Part shown: one piece after another, positions 18,517-28,730 of the stretch | How positions within the stretch are numbered: the first letter of the stretch is position 1 | How the letters are laid out: every line of letters starts with the position of its first letter | NCBI RefSeq assembly: GCF_023715655.1 | Contig: NZ_JAMBON010000021.1 | Location: forward strand, 1-54,398 | Direction of reading: 5' to 3' | DNA: 54,398 nt | Source: Oceanobacillus luteolus | GTDB taxonomy: Bacteria > Bacillota > Bacilli > Bacillales > Amphibacillaceae | Notes under the pieces: model-generated | Databases searched by the model: none | Told to the model about the DNA's origin: nothing | Seen by the model: the letters and a program-made list of their open reading frames with translations, nothing else | Position numbers and translations under genes: made by a program

Positions 18517-18828
18517 ATGGATGAAGCAACAAAAGAGTATCTGATGGGTGCACTCGAGAACGTAATTGACCCTGAATTAGGCATAGATATCGTCAACCTC
18601 GGCTTAGTATATGATGTAGATCTTGATGAGAATGGTGTATGTACGGTTACAATGACATTGACTGCAATGGGTTGTCCATTGGCAGGGCATATTGAACAAG
18701 ATATTAAATATGCACTTGGTGACCTTCCAGAAGTAAAGGAAACCGTAACAAATATCGTATGGAACCCACCTTGGGATAAAGACAAAATGTCCCGCTATGC
18801 GAAAATTGCATTGGGAATTCCTGATTGA
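18517..18828 (+). CDS. MIP18/DUF59 family iron-sulfur assembly protein (YitW/SufT-like)
   Basis: A 103-residue MIP18-type protein with the conserved segments VIDPELGIDIVNLGLVYDV, TMTLTAMGCPLAG (reactive Cys near 52), and the C-terminal NIVWNPPWDKDKMS. SufT-like proteins help to mature iron-sulfur proteins; B. subtilis YitW is the counterpart at the same position. A strong AAAGGAGG ribosome site defines the start. Confidence 0.92.
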   Translation: MDEATKEYLMGALENVIDPELGIDIVNLGLVYDVDLDENGVCTVTMTLTAMGCPLAGHIEQDIKYALGDLPEVKETVTNIVWNPPWDKDKMSRYAKIALGIPD

Positions 18829-18850
18829 TTCAAACACATATAGTCATAAA

Positions 18851-18898
18851 ATAAAAGCAACAGCTAACGAGAAATTCGCAGCTGCTGCTTTTTATTTT
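18851..18898. terminator. Bidirectional terminator between yitW-like gene and uppP
   Basis: AAAAGCAACAGCT and AGCTGCTGCTTTTT pair around a 12-base loop in the gap between two convergent genes; A-rich and T-rich tails lie on both sides. Confidence 0.8.
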
Positions 18899-19720
18899 TT
18901 ATAAGAAAATGATAACCAGTAAACCGACAACGACACAATAATAAGAGAAATACTTCAAGTTTCCGCGTGCCATGATGCCCATAAACCATTTTAGTGCGAA
19001 GTAGGTCGCAACAAATGCGGTAATAAATGCAATGGTGTTTGGAATCCATAGTGCTTGGAAATCTGGACTTGTTACGAGATCTGGTACCTCGAGAATTGTC
19101 GTACCTAGACTGACAGGAATATATAATAGAAATGCAAAACGTAATGCGGTATCCTGTTTCATTCCAACCATCATGGCGGCGACAATACTAGCTCCAGAAC
19201 GGCTGATACCAGGAGTGACTGCGACAGCTTGTGCTAGTCCAACAATAACGGCGTCTTTCATTGTTAAATCACCGTCTTGCTTTCTCCCCCGCAAGTTACG
19301 AATCATCCAAATGGCTGCAGCTGTTATTAAGAGCGTAATACCGATGACTTCCGTTCGGCTTAGTAAATCCCCAAGATAGTCACCAAACAGAACTCCAACG
19401 ACCCCTACTGGAATCGTTGCGATAATTAGATAAATGACAAATTGAAAGTCGCTTCGTGCCGCTTCATCCTTTTTGAAGAGAAAAAGCAATGTATTTTTAA
19501 TTAAACGTATAATATCTTCCTTATAGATTAAAAGTACAGCCAATAGTGATGCAAAGTTCACAAAAATTTCAAAGGAAAGTCCTTTTGCTTTAATCCCGAA
19601 TAATTCTCTGAATATGACCAGATGTCCACTAGAAGATATCGGAATAGGTTCAGTGACTCCTTGAACTAGTCCAAGGATAAAATATTGAATGATTAAGATA
19701 AGATCTTGAATATAATCCAT
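18899..19720 (-). CDS. uppP: Undecaprenyl-diphosphatase (UppP/BacA)
   Basis: A 273-residue integral membrane enzyme that recycles undecaprenyl diphosphate to the monophosphate lipid carrier for cell-wall synthesis and confers bacitracin tolerance. The two signature regions are present: [15 protein letters not shown] (about residues 20-34) and [10 protein letters not shown] (about 171-180). About seven to eight membrane segments are predicted by eye. It is transcribed alone, convergent with the yitW-like gene, from a GGAGC-type ribosome site. Confidence 0.95.
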   Translation of the reverse strand: MDYIQDLILIIQYFILGLVQGVTEPIPISSSGHLVIFRELFGIKAKGLSFEIFVNFASLLAVLLIYKEDIIRLIKNTLLFLFKKDEAARSDFQFVIYLIIATIPVGVVGVLFGDYLGDLLSRTEVIGITLLITAAAIWMIRNLRGRKQDGDLTMKDAVIVGLAQAVAVTPGISRSGASIVAAMMVGMKQDTALRFAFLLYIPVSLGTTILEVPDLVTSPDFQALWIPNTIAFITAFVATYFALKWFMGIMARGNLKYFSYYCVVVGLLVIIFL

Positions 19721-19817
19721 TGTTTTTCGCTCCTTTTTTCACGCAGTCAACCCCCTCTAGACAAGTTCCAATTTTCAACTAGGTGAATAGTCTAGTTGAT
19801 GAGGAGGGGTGATTTGT

Positions 19818-20162
19818 GTGACGATGAATAGTGATACTATGAAAATGTATGAACAATGTAAAAAACATATGCATTCTTATGTTCTTGTTGAAACGGTAGA
19901 TGGGCTGAGTGTAGACGGGATATTAACCGGTTTAGACGATGAATATGTATACATGGCCGTCCCAAATGATGCTTACCCGGGTGATATGAATTCGATGCAA
20001 GGCATGAGCCATTATGATAGACAGTTCGGTTACCCATTCTACGGTCCTTTTGGCTATGGGCCAGGCTTCTATGGGTACGGACCATTCGGGGTACCTAGGT
20101 TCCGCAGACTGATTCTACCTCTTGCTGCCTTAACGGCCCTAACTTTATTACCCTGGTATTAA
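19818..20162 (+). CDS. Small protein with Sm-like N-terminus and Gly/Tyr/Pro-rich centre
   Basis: A 114-residue protein of unknown function. The N-terminal half (MYEQCKKHMHSYVLVETVDGLSVDGILTGL, in part) has the beta-strand pattern of small Sm/SH3-like folds. Residues about 55-95 are rich in Gly, Tyr, Phe and Pro, with repeated F/YGP steps like spore-coat or surface proteins, and the C-terminus is a hydrophobic stretch. GTG at 19818 is chosen because GAGGAGG lies 10 bases upstream; GTG at 19809 is too close and ATG at 19824 a little far. A terminator follows. Confidence 0.65.
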   Translation: MTMNSDTMKMYEQCKKHMHSYVLVETVDGLSVDGILTGLDDEYVYMAVPNDAYPGDMNSMQGMSHYDRQFGYPFYGPFGYGPGFYGYGPFGVPRFRRLILPLAALTALTLLPWY

Positions 20163-20169
20163 CACGAAA

Positions 20170-20210
20170 TAACAAACCCTTGCCAATTCCTTGAAGGCAA
20201 GGGTTTGTTA
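20170..20210. terminator. Bidirectional terminator
   Basis: AACAAACCCTTGCC and GGCAAGGGTTTGTT form a 14-bp perfect stem between two convergent genes. Confidence 0.88.
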
Positions 20211-20215
20211 AATGG

Positions 20216-20392
20216 TTAGTTTTCTTTTTGTTTGAGAGCGACTTCACCTAGTAAAAATACGATTACCATAAAGAATGCCGCTAAAATAACTACCTCTGAA
20301 ATTACGAATGGTTCTCCAGCCATACTAGTCAGTACGTACGAAACCGCTGCGCTAATAAGCAGTGACCAAATGATTGTCATAATGTATCGCAT
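20216..20392 (-). CDS. DUF2929-like two-helix membrane protein (YjzD-like)
   Basis: A 58-residue protein with two transmembrane helices separated by a short polar turn (MAGEPFVISE) and a charged C-terminus. Size, topology and location beside the yjaV-med-fabH region agree with YjzD/DUF2929 of Bacillus. ATG at 20392 is chosen since GTGAGGTG is 6 bases upstream; a GTG 9 bases further up would sit on that ribosome site. Function is unknown. Confidence 0.7.
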   Translation of the reverse strand: MRYIMTIIWSLLISAAVSYVLTSMAGEPFVISEVVILAAFFMVIVFLLGEVALKQKEN

Positions 20393-20531
20393 ATTTGGCA
20401 CCTCACATTTCTATGAATTTCATATGTATTAGTTATCTTTATAAAAATTATGTCCTTATACAGTTTAACAAATAAGGAATAAAAATAAAAGCTTTAATTT
20501 GAACATATATTAAAGTAGGGAGGAGATGACT

Positions 20532-21143
20532 ATGCAAGCCCTAGTGTTGAATATTACAGATTGGATCAGCTACCATATTGCCGATCGGTTATTAAGTGAA
20601 GGTTATGAAGTGAATGCAGTGAAAAGTAATAATAATAATGAACATCTTGTTGACTTTTTTCCCCGTAACAGTAATTTTGAATTAGTGGAAGAGCCGTTGC
20701 AAACATCTTATCCTTTAGTTATTTGTGTCGGCCCTCTACCACAGTTTGCAAAAAAGCTGGAATGTAAAAGGATTTTTCTGATCAATAGTGATTCTATAAA
20801 TTTAGATCACGCAATTTCTATTCAGGCTCCTTACTTATTTGGAGAATGGATGCCGCTGTCAGATGATGATTTACTCCAGAATGAAAATCAAATTACATTT
20901 TCTGCTTCTGAATATGAGAAAGAAGGCCTGTATATTGCTGATTTTCTCGAAGTTTTTATGGAATGGGTAGAAAAAGAGCCTCCTAACTCAGAAATTTATA
21001 TGAAATCTAAAAGAAATGGAGAAAATACAGGTAAAAAACTTGAAAAAACTTTCCTCGTCGATGAAAATGTTCCTATAGAAGAAAATTTGAAGCAAGTCAT
21101 TTCACATTATCAACAGTTTAAAGATTTATATCAATCATCATAA
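20532..21143 (+). CDS. YjaV-like protein, dehydrogenase-fold type
   Basis: A 203-residue soluble protein. The N-terminus (QALVLNITDWISYHIADRLLSEGYEVNAVK) has the beta-alpha-beta rhythm of a Rossmann nucleotide-binding fold but lacks the canonical GxxGxxG. Position directly upstream of med matches yjaV of B. subtilis. Role unknown. ATG at 20532 is preferred to 20526 because GGAGGAG directly abuts the earlier ATG. The med gene follows after 25 bases. Confidence 0.6.
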   Translation: MQALVLNITDWISYHIADRLLSEGYEVNAVKSNNNNEHLVDFFPRNSNFELVEEPLQTSYPLVICVGPLPQFAKKLECKRIFLINSDSINLDHAISIQAPYLFGEWMPLSDDDLLQNENQITFSASEYEKEGLYIADFLEVFMEWVEKEPPNSEIYMKSKRNGENTGKKLEKTFLVDENVPIEENLKQVISHYQQFKDLYQSS

Positions 21144-21168
21144 TAAACGTTGGATAGGAGGGGCAGTA

Positions 21169-22122
21169 TTGAAAAAGTATGGAATATATTCATTAATTAT
21201 GATTCTTATAATACTGCCTGGCTGCAGCTACTTTGAGGGGAGCAATCTGCAAAATGTCGGTATGATCTTTGAATCCTCAATTGACGACAATTCTTGGAAC
21301 GAAAAGGGTTATCAAGGGCTGCTGGAAATAGAACAAGAGTTTAAGACAGATGTCTTCTATAAGGAAAATATCCGCAGTGAAAACGAAGTCGCCCGGACAG
21401 TAGACGAATTCGTAAAAGAGGGTGTCAATCTTGTCATTGGCCATGGAAATATCTATGGCAGTCATTTTGTCGAGCTGACAAAAACATATCCAGAAATCCA
21501 TTTTATTTATATGAATGGTGAGATTTACAATTCGAATGTTACGAGTTTAAATTTTAATTCCCATGCGATGGGCTTCTTCGGTGGTATGATCGCTGGTGAA
21601 ATGTCCGAGACAGATCAGATAGGTGTAATAGCTGTCTACTCTTGGCAACCGGAACTGGAAGGTTTTTATGAAGGTGTGAAGTATGAAAATCCAAATGCAG
21701 ATATTTATATTGATTTTGTTAATGATTGGGATGATAAAGAGCGGGCTTTATCCATTTACGAAGAGTTTGAACAAGCAGGCATCGATATTATCTTTCCGAT
21801 AGGTAATGCGTATAATGAGGCAGTGATTCAAGCTGCTGCTGAAGATGGTATATATTCTTTAGGATACATTAACGACCAGAATGACATTGCTCCTGATTTT
21901 GTGTTGACTAGTCTGATTCAGCACGTAGATAAGGTATATGTAAAAGCAGCCCGAGATTTTAATGATGAGGAATTAGTTGGCGGTATCCGCTACTATGATT
22001 TCCATAATGATTATATTACGTTAGGTGATCTCAATGAAGCTATTCCCGAGAGCTTTGTAGACGAACTACTTAAAGATGTTGAAATATATAAAGAATCGAA
22101 TCTTCTTCCGAATGAAAAGTGA
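21169..22122 (+). CDS. med: Med: BMP-family lipoprotein, competence regulator
   Basis: A 317-residue lipoprotein: signal peptide with the lipobox LPGC (Cys at about 19), followed by a Bmp/PnrA-type periplasmic-binding fold (GMIFESSIDDNSWNEKGYQG, VIGHGNIYGSHF, GGMIAGEMSETDQIGVIAVYS). B. subtilis Med raises comK expression and precedes comZ. The start is TTG, defined by AGGAGGGG 7 bases upstream. No comZ-sized gene lies between it and fabH; only 142 bases separate them. Confidence 0.85.
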   Translation: MKKYGIYSLIMILIILPGCSYFEGSNLQNVGMIFESSIDDNSWNEKGYQGLLEIEQEFKTDVFYKENIRSENEVARTVDEFVKEGVNLVIGHGNIYGSHFVELTKTYPEIHFIYMNGEIYNSNVTSLNFNSHAMGFFGGMIAGEMSETDQIGVIAVYSWQPELEGFYEGVKYENPNADIYIDFVNDWDDKERALSIYEEFEQAGIDIIFPIGNAYNEAVIQAAAEDGIYSLGYINDQNDIAPDFVLTSLIQHVDKVYVKAARDFNDEELVGGIRYYDFHNDYITLGDLNEAIPESFVDELLKDVEIYKESNLLPNEK

Positions 22123-22168
22123 GGGGAAAATATTCTCCTCTTGTCAGAAGGAGATTTTTGCTATAAAA

Positions 22169-22185
22169 TTAGTACCAAGTCATAA
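22169..22185 (+). promoter_or_regulatory. FapR operator upstream of fabH
   Basis: TTAGTACCAAGTCATAA matches 15 or so of the 17 positions of the FapR box as I recall it for B. subtilis (TTAGTACCTAGTCTTAA type). FapR represses fatty-acid and phospholipid genes and is released by malonyl-CoA; fabHA-fabF is a known target. The site is 80 bases upstream of the fabH start, where operator and promoter are expected to overlap. Confidence 0.75.
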
Positions 22186-22264
22186 TGATTAGTCATATAC
22201 TTTGATTCTAGTTTAATATAAAAGCAGAGTTAAACCTCGAAGGAAAGATGAAGGAGATGTTAAG

Positions 22265-23203
22265 ATGAATGTGGGTATCTTAGGCACCGGCCATTACGTA
22301 CCAACAAAATTAGTCACAAACAAAGATATGGAAAAATTGGTTGATACGACAGATGAATGGATCCGCACGCGTACAGGGATCGAGGAACGCAGATTTGCCG
22401 AGGATGATATTGATACTTCCGATATGTCCTACCATGCAGCATTAGGCGCTCTTGAAGAAGCAAATGTTTCTCCGGAAGAGATTGACTTAATTCTTGTAGC
22501 GACTGTCACACCTGATACACCTTTTCCATCGGTTGCATGTAAAATCCAAGATCGATTAGGTGCGACTAATGCAGCTGCATTAGACGTGGGTGCTGCTTGT
22601 GCTGGATTTATTTATGGGTTAGTGACTGCGGAACAATTCGTAAAAGCTGGCGCATACAAAAAAGTTCTTGTAGTAGGAGCGGATAAACTTTCAAAAATCA
22701 TTAATTGGGAAGACCGTTCTACTTGTGTTCTTTTAGGTGATGGTGCCGGTGCAGTAGTCGTAGGTGAAGTAGGAGAAGGCAAAGGGATGCTCTCCTTTGA
22801 ATTAGGTTCCAAAGGAGCTGGCGGAAAAGACCTTTTCCAAAATAAAGAAGGATACATGGAAATGAACGGACGTGAAGTATTTAAATTCGCGGTTCGACAA
22901 ATGCCTGAATCCACTGTGAATGTAGTAGAAAAAATCGGTTTGGATAAACAAGATGTGGATTATCTTGTACCACACCAAGCAAATATTCGGATTATGGATG
23001 CAGCGAGAGAACGTCTCGGCATTTCTCCAGAGAAAATGGCGACAACAATTACGAAATATGGTAATAATTCCTCTGCATCTATACCTATGGCTTTATCCGA
23101 GTCAGTTAAGAATGGTAAAATCAAAGATAATGATTTAGTCGTATTAGTTGGATTTGGCGGCGGGTTAGCTTGGGGATCTACGGCTATCCGTTGGGGAGTC
23201 TGA
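22265..23203 (+). CDS. fabH: 3-oxoacyl-[ACP] synthase III (FabH)
   Basis: FabH condenses acyl-CoA with malonyl-ACP to begin fatty-acid synthesis; Bacillus enzymes prefer branched primers. The 312-residue protein shows the catalytic triad: Cys near 112 in [10 protein letters not shown], His near 237 in VPHQANIRI, and Asn near 267 in YGNNSSAS. The C-terminal [15 protein letters not shown] is canonical. It lies 22 bases upstream of fabF and downstream of a FapR box, so the pair is an operon as in B. subtilis. Confidence 0.96.
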   Translation: MNVGILGTGHYVPTKLVTNKDMEKLVDTTDEWIRTRTGIEERRFAEDDIDTSDMSYHAALGALEEANVSPEEIDLILVATVTPDTPFPSVACKIQDRLGATNAAALDVGAACAGFIYGLVTAEQFVKAGAYKKVLVVGADKLSKIINWEDRSTCVLLGDGAGAVVVGEVGEGKGMLSFELGSKGAGGKDLFQNKEGYMEMNGREVFKFAVRQMPESTVNVVEKIGLDKQDVDYLVPHQANIRIMDAARERLGISPEKMATTITKYGNNSSASIPMALSESVKNGKIKDNDLVVLVGFGGGLAWGSTAIRWGV

Positions 23204-23225
23204 CATATTTCAGAAAGGAGTCAGA

Positions 23226-24470
23226 ATGATGGCTGAAAGAAGAGTTGTTATAACCGGCTTAGGTGCGGTGACGCCAGTCGGAAATGATGTAGCATCAATG
23301 TGGGAAAATATATTAAATGGAAAATCTGGTATCGAAATCGCTACTAGAGTAGATGTAGAACAATATCCTGCAAAAGTTGCAGCAGAAGTTAAAGGTTTTG
23401 AAGCTGAAAAGTATATTGATAAAAAAGATATCCGTCGCATGGATTTATTTACCCAATATGCGGTAGCTGCGGCGAAAATGGCTGTGGAGGACGCGAAGCT
23501 TGTCATTGATGATAGCAATGCGACCCGTGTTGGAGTTTGGATCGGTTCAGGAATCGGCGGCATGCAAACTTGGGAGGATCAGCATCGTAAGTTACTAGAA
23601 AAAGGTCCTCGTCGTGTCAGTCCATTTTTTGTTCCGATGATGATTCCGGATATGGCTGCTGGACAAGTTTCGATTCAATTAGGCGCTAAAGGAATCAATT
23701 CATGTACAGTTACAGCCTGTGCTTCAGGAGCAAGTTCAATTGGTGATGCGTTCAAGTCCGTTCAGCGCGGGGACGTGGATTATATTATTGCAGGTGGAAC
23801 AGAAGCACCTATTTCCAATATGGCGTTTGCTGGTTTCTCTTCCGCTAAAGCATTATCCACTAATCCTGATCCGAAAACCGCTAGTCGCCCATTTGATAAA
23901 AACCGTGATGGTTTCGTCATGGGTGAAGGTTCAGGTATCATCATTATGGAAACACTTGAATCAGCACTGGAACGTGGTGCTAAAATCTATGGAGAAATTG
24001 TTGGTTATGGTGCAACTGGAGATGCGTATCATATTACCGCTCCAGCTGAAAATGGAGAAGGTGCAGCGCGAGCAATGAAAGCTGCGCTTGATGATGCTGG
24101 AATTTCACCAAATGATGTCGATTATATTAATGCCCATGGAACAAGCACTGATTTAAATGATAAATATGAAACGGCAGCAATTAAATCGGTATTTGGTGAC
24201 CATGCATATAAACTATCTGTATCTTCCACGAAATCAATGACAGGTCATTTGCTTGGAGCTGCAGGTGGAGTGGAATCCGTCATTTCATTGAAAGCAATTG
24301 AAGAAGGCATTGTTCCACCGACCATCAACTATGAAACACCAGACGAAGATTGTGATCTTGATTATATTCCTAACGAAGCACGCCAACAAGATGTGAATGT
24401 TGTGGTAAGTAATTCATTAGGTTTTGGTGGTCATAATGTGTCACTTGTATTTAAAAAATATAATGGTTAA
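23226..24470 (+). CDS. fabF: 3-oxoacyl-[ACP] synthase II (FabF)
   Basis: FabF performs the elongation condensations of fatty-acid synthesis. The 414-residue protein has the active-site Cys near 164 (TACASGASS) and His residues near 303 ([11 protein letters not shown]) and 340 ([10 protein letters not shown]). Two ATGs lie in tandem after AAAGGAG, at 23226 and 23229; either may be used. A terminator follows, closing the fabHF unit. Confidence 0.96.
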   Translation: MMAERRVVITGLGAVTPVGNDVASMWENILNGKSGIEIATRVDVEQYPAKVAAEVKGFEAEKYIDKKDIRRMDLFTQYAVAAAKMAVEDAKLVIDDSNATRVGVWIGSGIGGMQTWEDQHRKLLEKGPRRVSPFFVPMMIPDMAAGQVSIQLGAKGINSCTVTACASGASSIGDAFKSVQRGDVDYIIAGGTEAPISNMAFAGFSSAKALSTNPDPKTASRPFDKNRDGFVMGEGSGIIIMETLESALERGAKIYGEIVGYGATGDAYHITAPAENGEGAARAMKAALDDAGISPNDVDYINAHGTSTDLNDKYETAAIKSVFGDHAYKLSVSSTKSMTGHLLGAAGGVESVISLKAIEEGIVPPTINYETPDEDCDLDYIPNEARQQDVNVVVSNSLGFGGHNVSLVFKKYNG

Positions 24471-24477
24471 AAGTATT

Positions 24478-24512
24478 AGAAGCTGACTCGTAATGAGTTG
24501 GCTTCTTTTTTT
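24478..24512 (+). terminator. Terminator after fabF
   Basis: AGAAGCTGACTC and GAGTTGGCTTCT (one G-U pair) enclose a 5-base loop and run into seven T's. Confidence 0.88.
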
Positions 24513-24658
24513 GATATAAGGAATTCAATAAAAATTTCCGTATAAGATAAATAGGCATGAATGACTGCTTCCATCTTTGTACCTGCATGAAACTACTTGG
24601 ACAAGCATAGGATGTAACAATAAGTAGACAATTACTAGAGTAGTGGCAGGTGTGAGTG

Positions 24659-24865
24659 ATGTTTTATATATTCTGGTTTTTGATAGGGTTCGGTTTGACC
24701 GTAACAGGTGGAGTAACGATAATCGCATATATGAATTTTCTTCCTGCCGGTATTACTTGGGTTGAATATTTCAGTTTCATATCCACCAGGATAGAATGTT
24801 ATTTTTTCTTCATCGGAATATTGATTATGTTGGTTGTATTATACTGCTACCCAAATAACTCGTAA
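24659..24865 (+). CDS. Small two-helix membrane protein, unknown
   Basis: A 68-residue protein with two transmembrane stretches: about residues 2-26 (FYIFWFLIGFGLTVTGG…) and 45-63 (FFFIGILIMLVVLYCY). The intervening loop (FLPAGITWVEYFSF) is polar. The ribosome site GCAGGTGTGAGTG is modest. I do not recognise a family, though its place before yjbA corresponds to a variable slot in Bacillus genomes. Confidence 0.55.
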   Translation: MFYIFWFLIGFGLTVTGGVTIIAYMNFLPAGITWVEYFSFISTRIECYFFFIGILIMLVVLYCYPNNS

Positions 24866-24948
24866 GCCATTCACATCGAATAAGAATAATTTCATTCTTT
24901 ATTGGTCATAATGATTCTAGATTAATTTTCCAAAGAGGTGAGGGTGGA

Positions 24949-25707
24949 ATGCTATATTTACATGATGTTTGGGTAAATTGGTTTGAAAGTGAAGAGAATG
25001 GCTATCAAGTCGCCCGCTACCACGAATGGCGCAAAGAAGACCGTATTGAACTATTAGATCAAACACCGTTGTTATACATAAATGAAGGTCTATTTGAGTA
25101 CATTGAGAATGATTTGCAGGAAATACCAGAGAGCTTGTTAGATACGATCTACAAACGTTCTTATAGTCGAAAAGGACAAAATCGCAATGTCATTGAATAT
25201 GCTTGTGTGGTGACAAACGGTATTGAAGCGTTGGCATTTGATACAATCGGTTACACAATACCAGTACGAAAAAGCCGCCTGATCCCAAGGCAGGAGCAGC
25301 TGATTTATGACATGATCAAATCTGCGAAACCGCAAAACTTTGGATTTAAAGCGAAGCATTACAAGAAGGAGTATCATATTTTATCAATGTCTCCGGAGCA
25401 AGTATTTGGGCTTACAAGGCGTGAGCGAGAAATCAAACATATTCTTATGATTGCTTTGGATCAACTGAAGACTTCCGGTAACTTGGAAGAATTGCGGTAC
25501 TGGTTGACTGAATGGGACCCGAAACTTTATCCGGCTATCAAGTATTTGGATGCAGACCAAGTGTGGGAAAAATTATATGAAGGCATCCGATTAGGCTTCA
25601 ATGAAAATCACGAAGAATTTTGTGCAAAAATAGTCCGTGGACAACCCTTTTTAGAAAAGTTATGGGATGCTGAAAAGGATTATGCAAAAGATACAACTCA
25701 ATCGTAA
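24949..25707 (+). CDS. yjbA: YjbA family (UPF0736) protein
   Basis: A 252-residue cytoplasmic protein starting MLYLHDVWVNWFESEENGYQV, as in B. subtilis YjbA. Tryptophan and charged residues are abundant; no catalytic motif is visible. In B. subtilis yjbA is just upstream of trpS, as here apart from an inserted IS. A GAGGTGAGG ribosome site sets the start. Function is unknown. Confidence 0.85.
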   Translation: MLYLHDVWVNWFESEENGYQVARYHEWRKEDRIELLDQTPLLYINEGLFEYIENDLQEIPESLLDTIYKRSYSRKGQNRNVIEYACVVTNGIEALAFDTIGYTIPVRKSRLIPRQEQLIYDMIKSAKPQNFGFKAKHYKKEYHILSMSPEQVFGLTRREREIKHILMIALDQLKTSGNLEELRYWLTEWDPKLYPAIKYLDADQVWEKLYEGIRLGFNENHEEFCAKIVRGQPFLEKLWDAEKDYAKDTTQS

Positions 25708-25748
25708 ATGAAATAAAAAAACCAGTTCATCAGAGGTGATATGCTCCC

Positions 25749-25794
25749 CCTAAAGTAGACACTTAAAAAAACAAAACTACTTTAGGGGGTTTTT
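25749..25794 (+). promoter_or_regulatory. Hairpin at the IS left end before orfA
   Basis: The left-end sequence CTAAAGTAG is complementary to CTACTTTAG directly upstream of the orfA start. With the adjacent C and G runs the stem is about 13 bp, closing a loop of about 18 bases, with TTTTT after it. It would form in a transcript reading in from yjbA and bury the region before the orfA ATG, which may protect against activation from outside. Confidence 0.65.
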
Positions 25795-25796
25795 CT

Positions 25797-26552
25797 ATGC
25801 GTTCTAATAGTAAGCATACTGTTGATGAACTTGAAAGATATATTCAAATGTATCTTGATGAAGGTCTGAGTTATCGGGTGTTAAGTGAAGTGAAAGGCCT
25901 TTTGTTAAGCGAATCGACCTTTCATGACAAAGTACTAAGATACCAAGAACATGGTCTGACAGGTATTCAAACGAAGAGGAGAAATAATCATTATAGTAAA
26001 GAGTTTAAGAACTCAGTCGTTAGAGAGTACATGGAAGAAGGTACTCCCTTCGTTCAATTAGCTCGTAAATATAACATACCAGCTCATCAAACTGTGAAGA
26101 AATGGATCATCAAGTATACTAAGGGGGAAGGATTAAAAACTTATTCTCCAAAACCCGAGGTGTATATGATGGAAAGTAGAAAAACAACGCTTGAGGAAAA
26201 AGTTGAGATTGTCAAAGCCTGTTTAGCCAATAACTTATCGTATAAAGACACAGCTGAAAAATATCAAGTTTCTTATAACAATGTTTACTCATGGGTTCAA
26301 AAGTACAAAACGCATGGTCCTGACGGACTGGTAGATGGACGAGGTCGCGGAAAGCCAAACGAGATCCAAACCGATGAAGAAAAGTTACGAACAGAAATTG
26401 CGGCATTAAAAGCACGAAATGAGTACCTTGAAACAGAGAATGCTGCGTTAAAAAAGTTAGAAGAAGTGGAAAGAGAGTTGATATTACGCAAACGCGGTAT
26501 GAGGCCGAGTACCAAACGATCAAAAAGCTCGAAAAAAAGGGATTCAAAATAA
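25797..26552 (+). CDS. IS3-family transposase OrfA
   Basis: A 251-residue DNA-binding subunit. Two helix-turn-helix regions are visible (LSYRVLSEVKGLLLSEST near residue 25 and LSYKDTAEKYQVSYNNVYSW near 145, with a third-like segment VQLARKYNIPAHQTVKKW between). A coiled coil (EEKLRTEIAALKARNEYL…) follows at the C-terminus. The sequence AAAAAAG at 26450-26456 lies in the coiled-coil region and permits the -1 frameshift that makes the OrfAB transposase in this family. Confidence 0.88.
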   Translation: MRSNSKHTVDELERYIQMYLDEGLSYRVLSEVKGLLLSESTFHDKVLRYQEHGLTGIQTKRRNNHYSKEFKNSVVREYMEEGTPFVQLARKYNIPAHQTVKKWIIKYTKGEGLKTYSPKPEVYMMESRKTTLEEKVEIVKACLANNLSYKDTAEKYQVSYNNVYSWVQKYKTHGPDGLVDGRGRGKPNEIQTDEEKLRTEIAALKARNEYLETENAALKKLEEVERELILRKRGMRPSTKRSKSSKKRDSK

Positions 26553-27343
26553 CCATACTATGCGAAGCATTAGGTGTGAGTCGCTCGGGTTATTATAAAT
26601 GGGTCAAACGAAAACCAACGAAAACAGAGAAGCGCTTAAAACACTTGATTAGCTGCATTCAAAAAGTATATGACGAACATAAAGGAATTTATGGTTATCG
26701 TCGCATCACGATTTATCTCAATCATTATCTTCACGCACAAGTGAACCATTAATGTGTTTACCGTTTGATGAGATTATTAGAGTTAAAAGCCGTTATCCGC
26801 CGGAAACGTTATAACTATAAACCACATAAACCGCAACATGTAGCTGAAAATGTCCTAAATAGAGAATTCCAAGCAGACTATAACGCAATGGAAGTCCTAT
26901 TATCAGATATCACTGAATTTAAGTTCGGAGGTCATTCAAAGGCTTATTTAAGTGCCGTCTTAGATTACGGTGAAAATAAAATTGTAGCCTACAAATTATC
27001 CCGACATAATAACAATGCATTAGTTCGTGATACAGTCACTCAGATTAAAAATACTATTATTCCAACAAAAACATTATTCCATAGTGATCGTGGTTTTCAA
27101 TACACGTCACATGGATTTAGAAACTTTGTGAAAGAGCACAAAATTAATCAAAGTATGTCACGTGTTGGTAAATGTATTGATAACGGTCCAATGGAGAATT
27201 TTTGGGGAATCATCAAAGAAGAAATGTATCGATTAACTACGTATAACACATTTGAAGAATTAGAGAAAGATATTAAGACGTTTATTGAATTCTATAACAC
27301 AAAACGTATAACGTTAAAGATGGGTTTACATATTCCATCATAA
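26456..27343 (+). pseudogene. IS3-family transposase OrfB, interrupted
   Basis: The -1 frame after the slippery site reads through EYQTIKKLEKKGFKI, the typical VSRSGYYKW and HKGIYGYRRI motifs, then hits TAA at 26750-26752 where VNHK-C-VYRLM is expected (AAA to TAA). The same frame continues with the rve catalytic core: Asp in SDITEF, Asp in HSDRGFQY and Glu in GPMENFWG are all present. It ends KMGLHIPS, slightly earlier than the usual SPVEYR-like tail. An internal in-frame ATG at 26765 could only give a fragment. Confidence 0.85.
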
Positions 27344-27442
27344 GAAAAGCCATGCATGAAAATCATACATGGCACAAAATACTTTGTTTATTTACCTGTC
27401 TACTTGACAGGGGGCAGTTCAAGGGATGAACTGGTTTTTATA

Positions 27443-28675
<1,233 letters not shown>

Positions 28676-28681
28676 GAGTTT

Positions 28682-28710
28682 ATTATATAGAGTTTTTGGG
28701 GGGAATGCAA
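28682..28710 (-). promoter_or_regulatory. Sigma-A promoter of the trpS leader
   Basis: Minus-strand TTGCAT and TATAAT are separated by exactly 17 bases, upstream of the T-box. Confidence 0.75.
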
Positions 28711-28730
28711 GGGGATGGGGGCCTGTATTG

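Larger units (their letters stand above)
25737..27421 (+). mobile_element. IS3-family (IS150-group-like) insertion sequence, 1685 bp
   Basis: Bounded by a 3-bp target duplication AGG (25734-25736 and 27422-27424). Both ends begin TGA and share an imperfect inverted repeat: left TGCTCCCCCTAAAGTAGACA, right (complement) CTGCCCCCTGTCAAGTAGACA in part. It carries the OrfA/OrfB arrangement of IS3 elements with an A6G slippery site. The clean ends and intact target repeat suggest a fairly recent insertion, but OrfB contains a stop codon, so this copy is probably immobile without help. Confidence 0.9.
25715..27440. terminator. yjbA/trpS bidirectional terminator, split by an IS
   Basis: The left arm CCAGTTCATC (25722-25731, preceded by A's) and the right arm GATGAACTGG (27425-27434, followed by TTTTT) are perfectly complementary. 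Removing the IS and one AGG duplicate restores a 10-bp stem with the loop AGAGG and an A/T tail on each side, a classical convergent-gene terminator. The IS entered the loop, so the two arms now lie about 1.7 kb apart and cannot form a normal terminator. Confidence 0.85.

Noticed and set aside
24659-24865. An identification of the small membrane protein as ComZ or YjaZ.
   Set aside because: ComZ is soluble and helical and YjaZ is much longer; the two-helix protein matches neither, so it is left unnamed.
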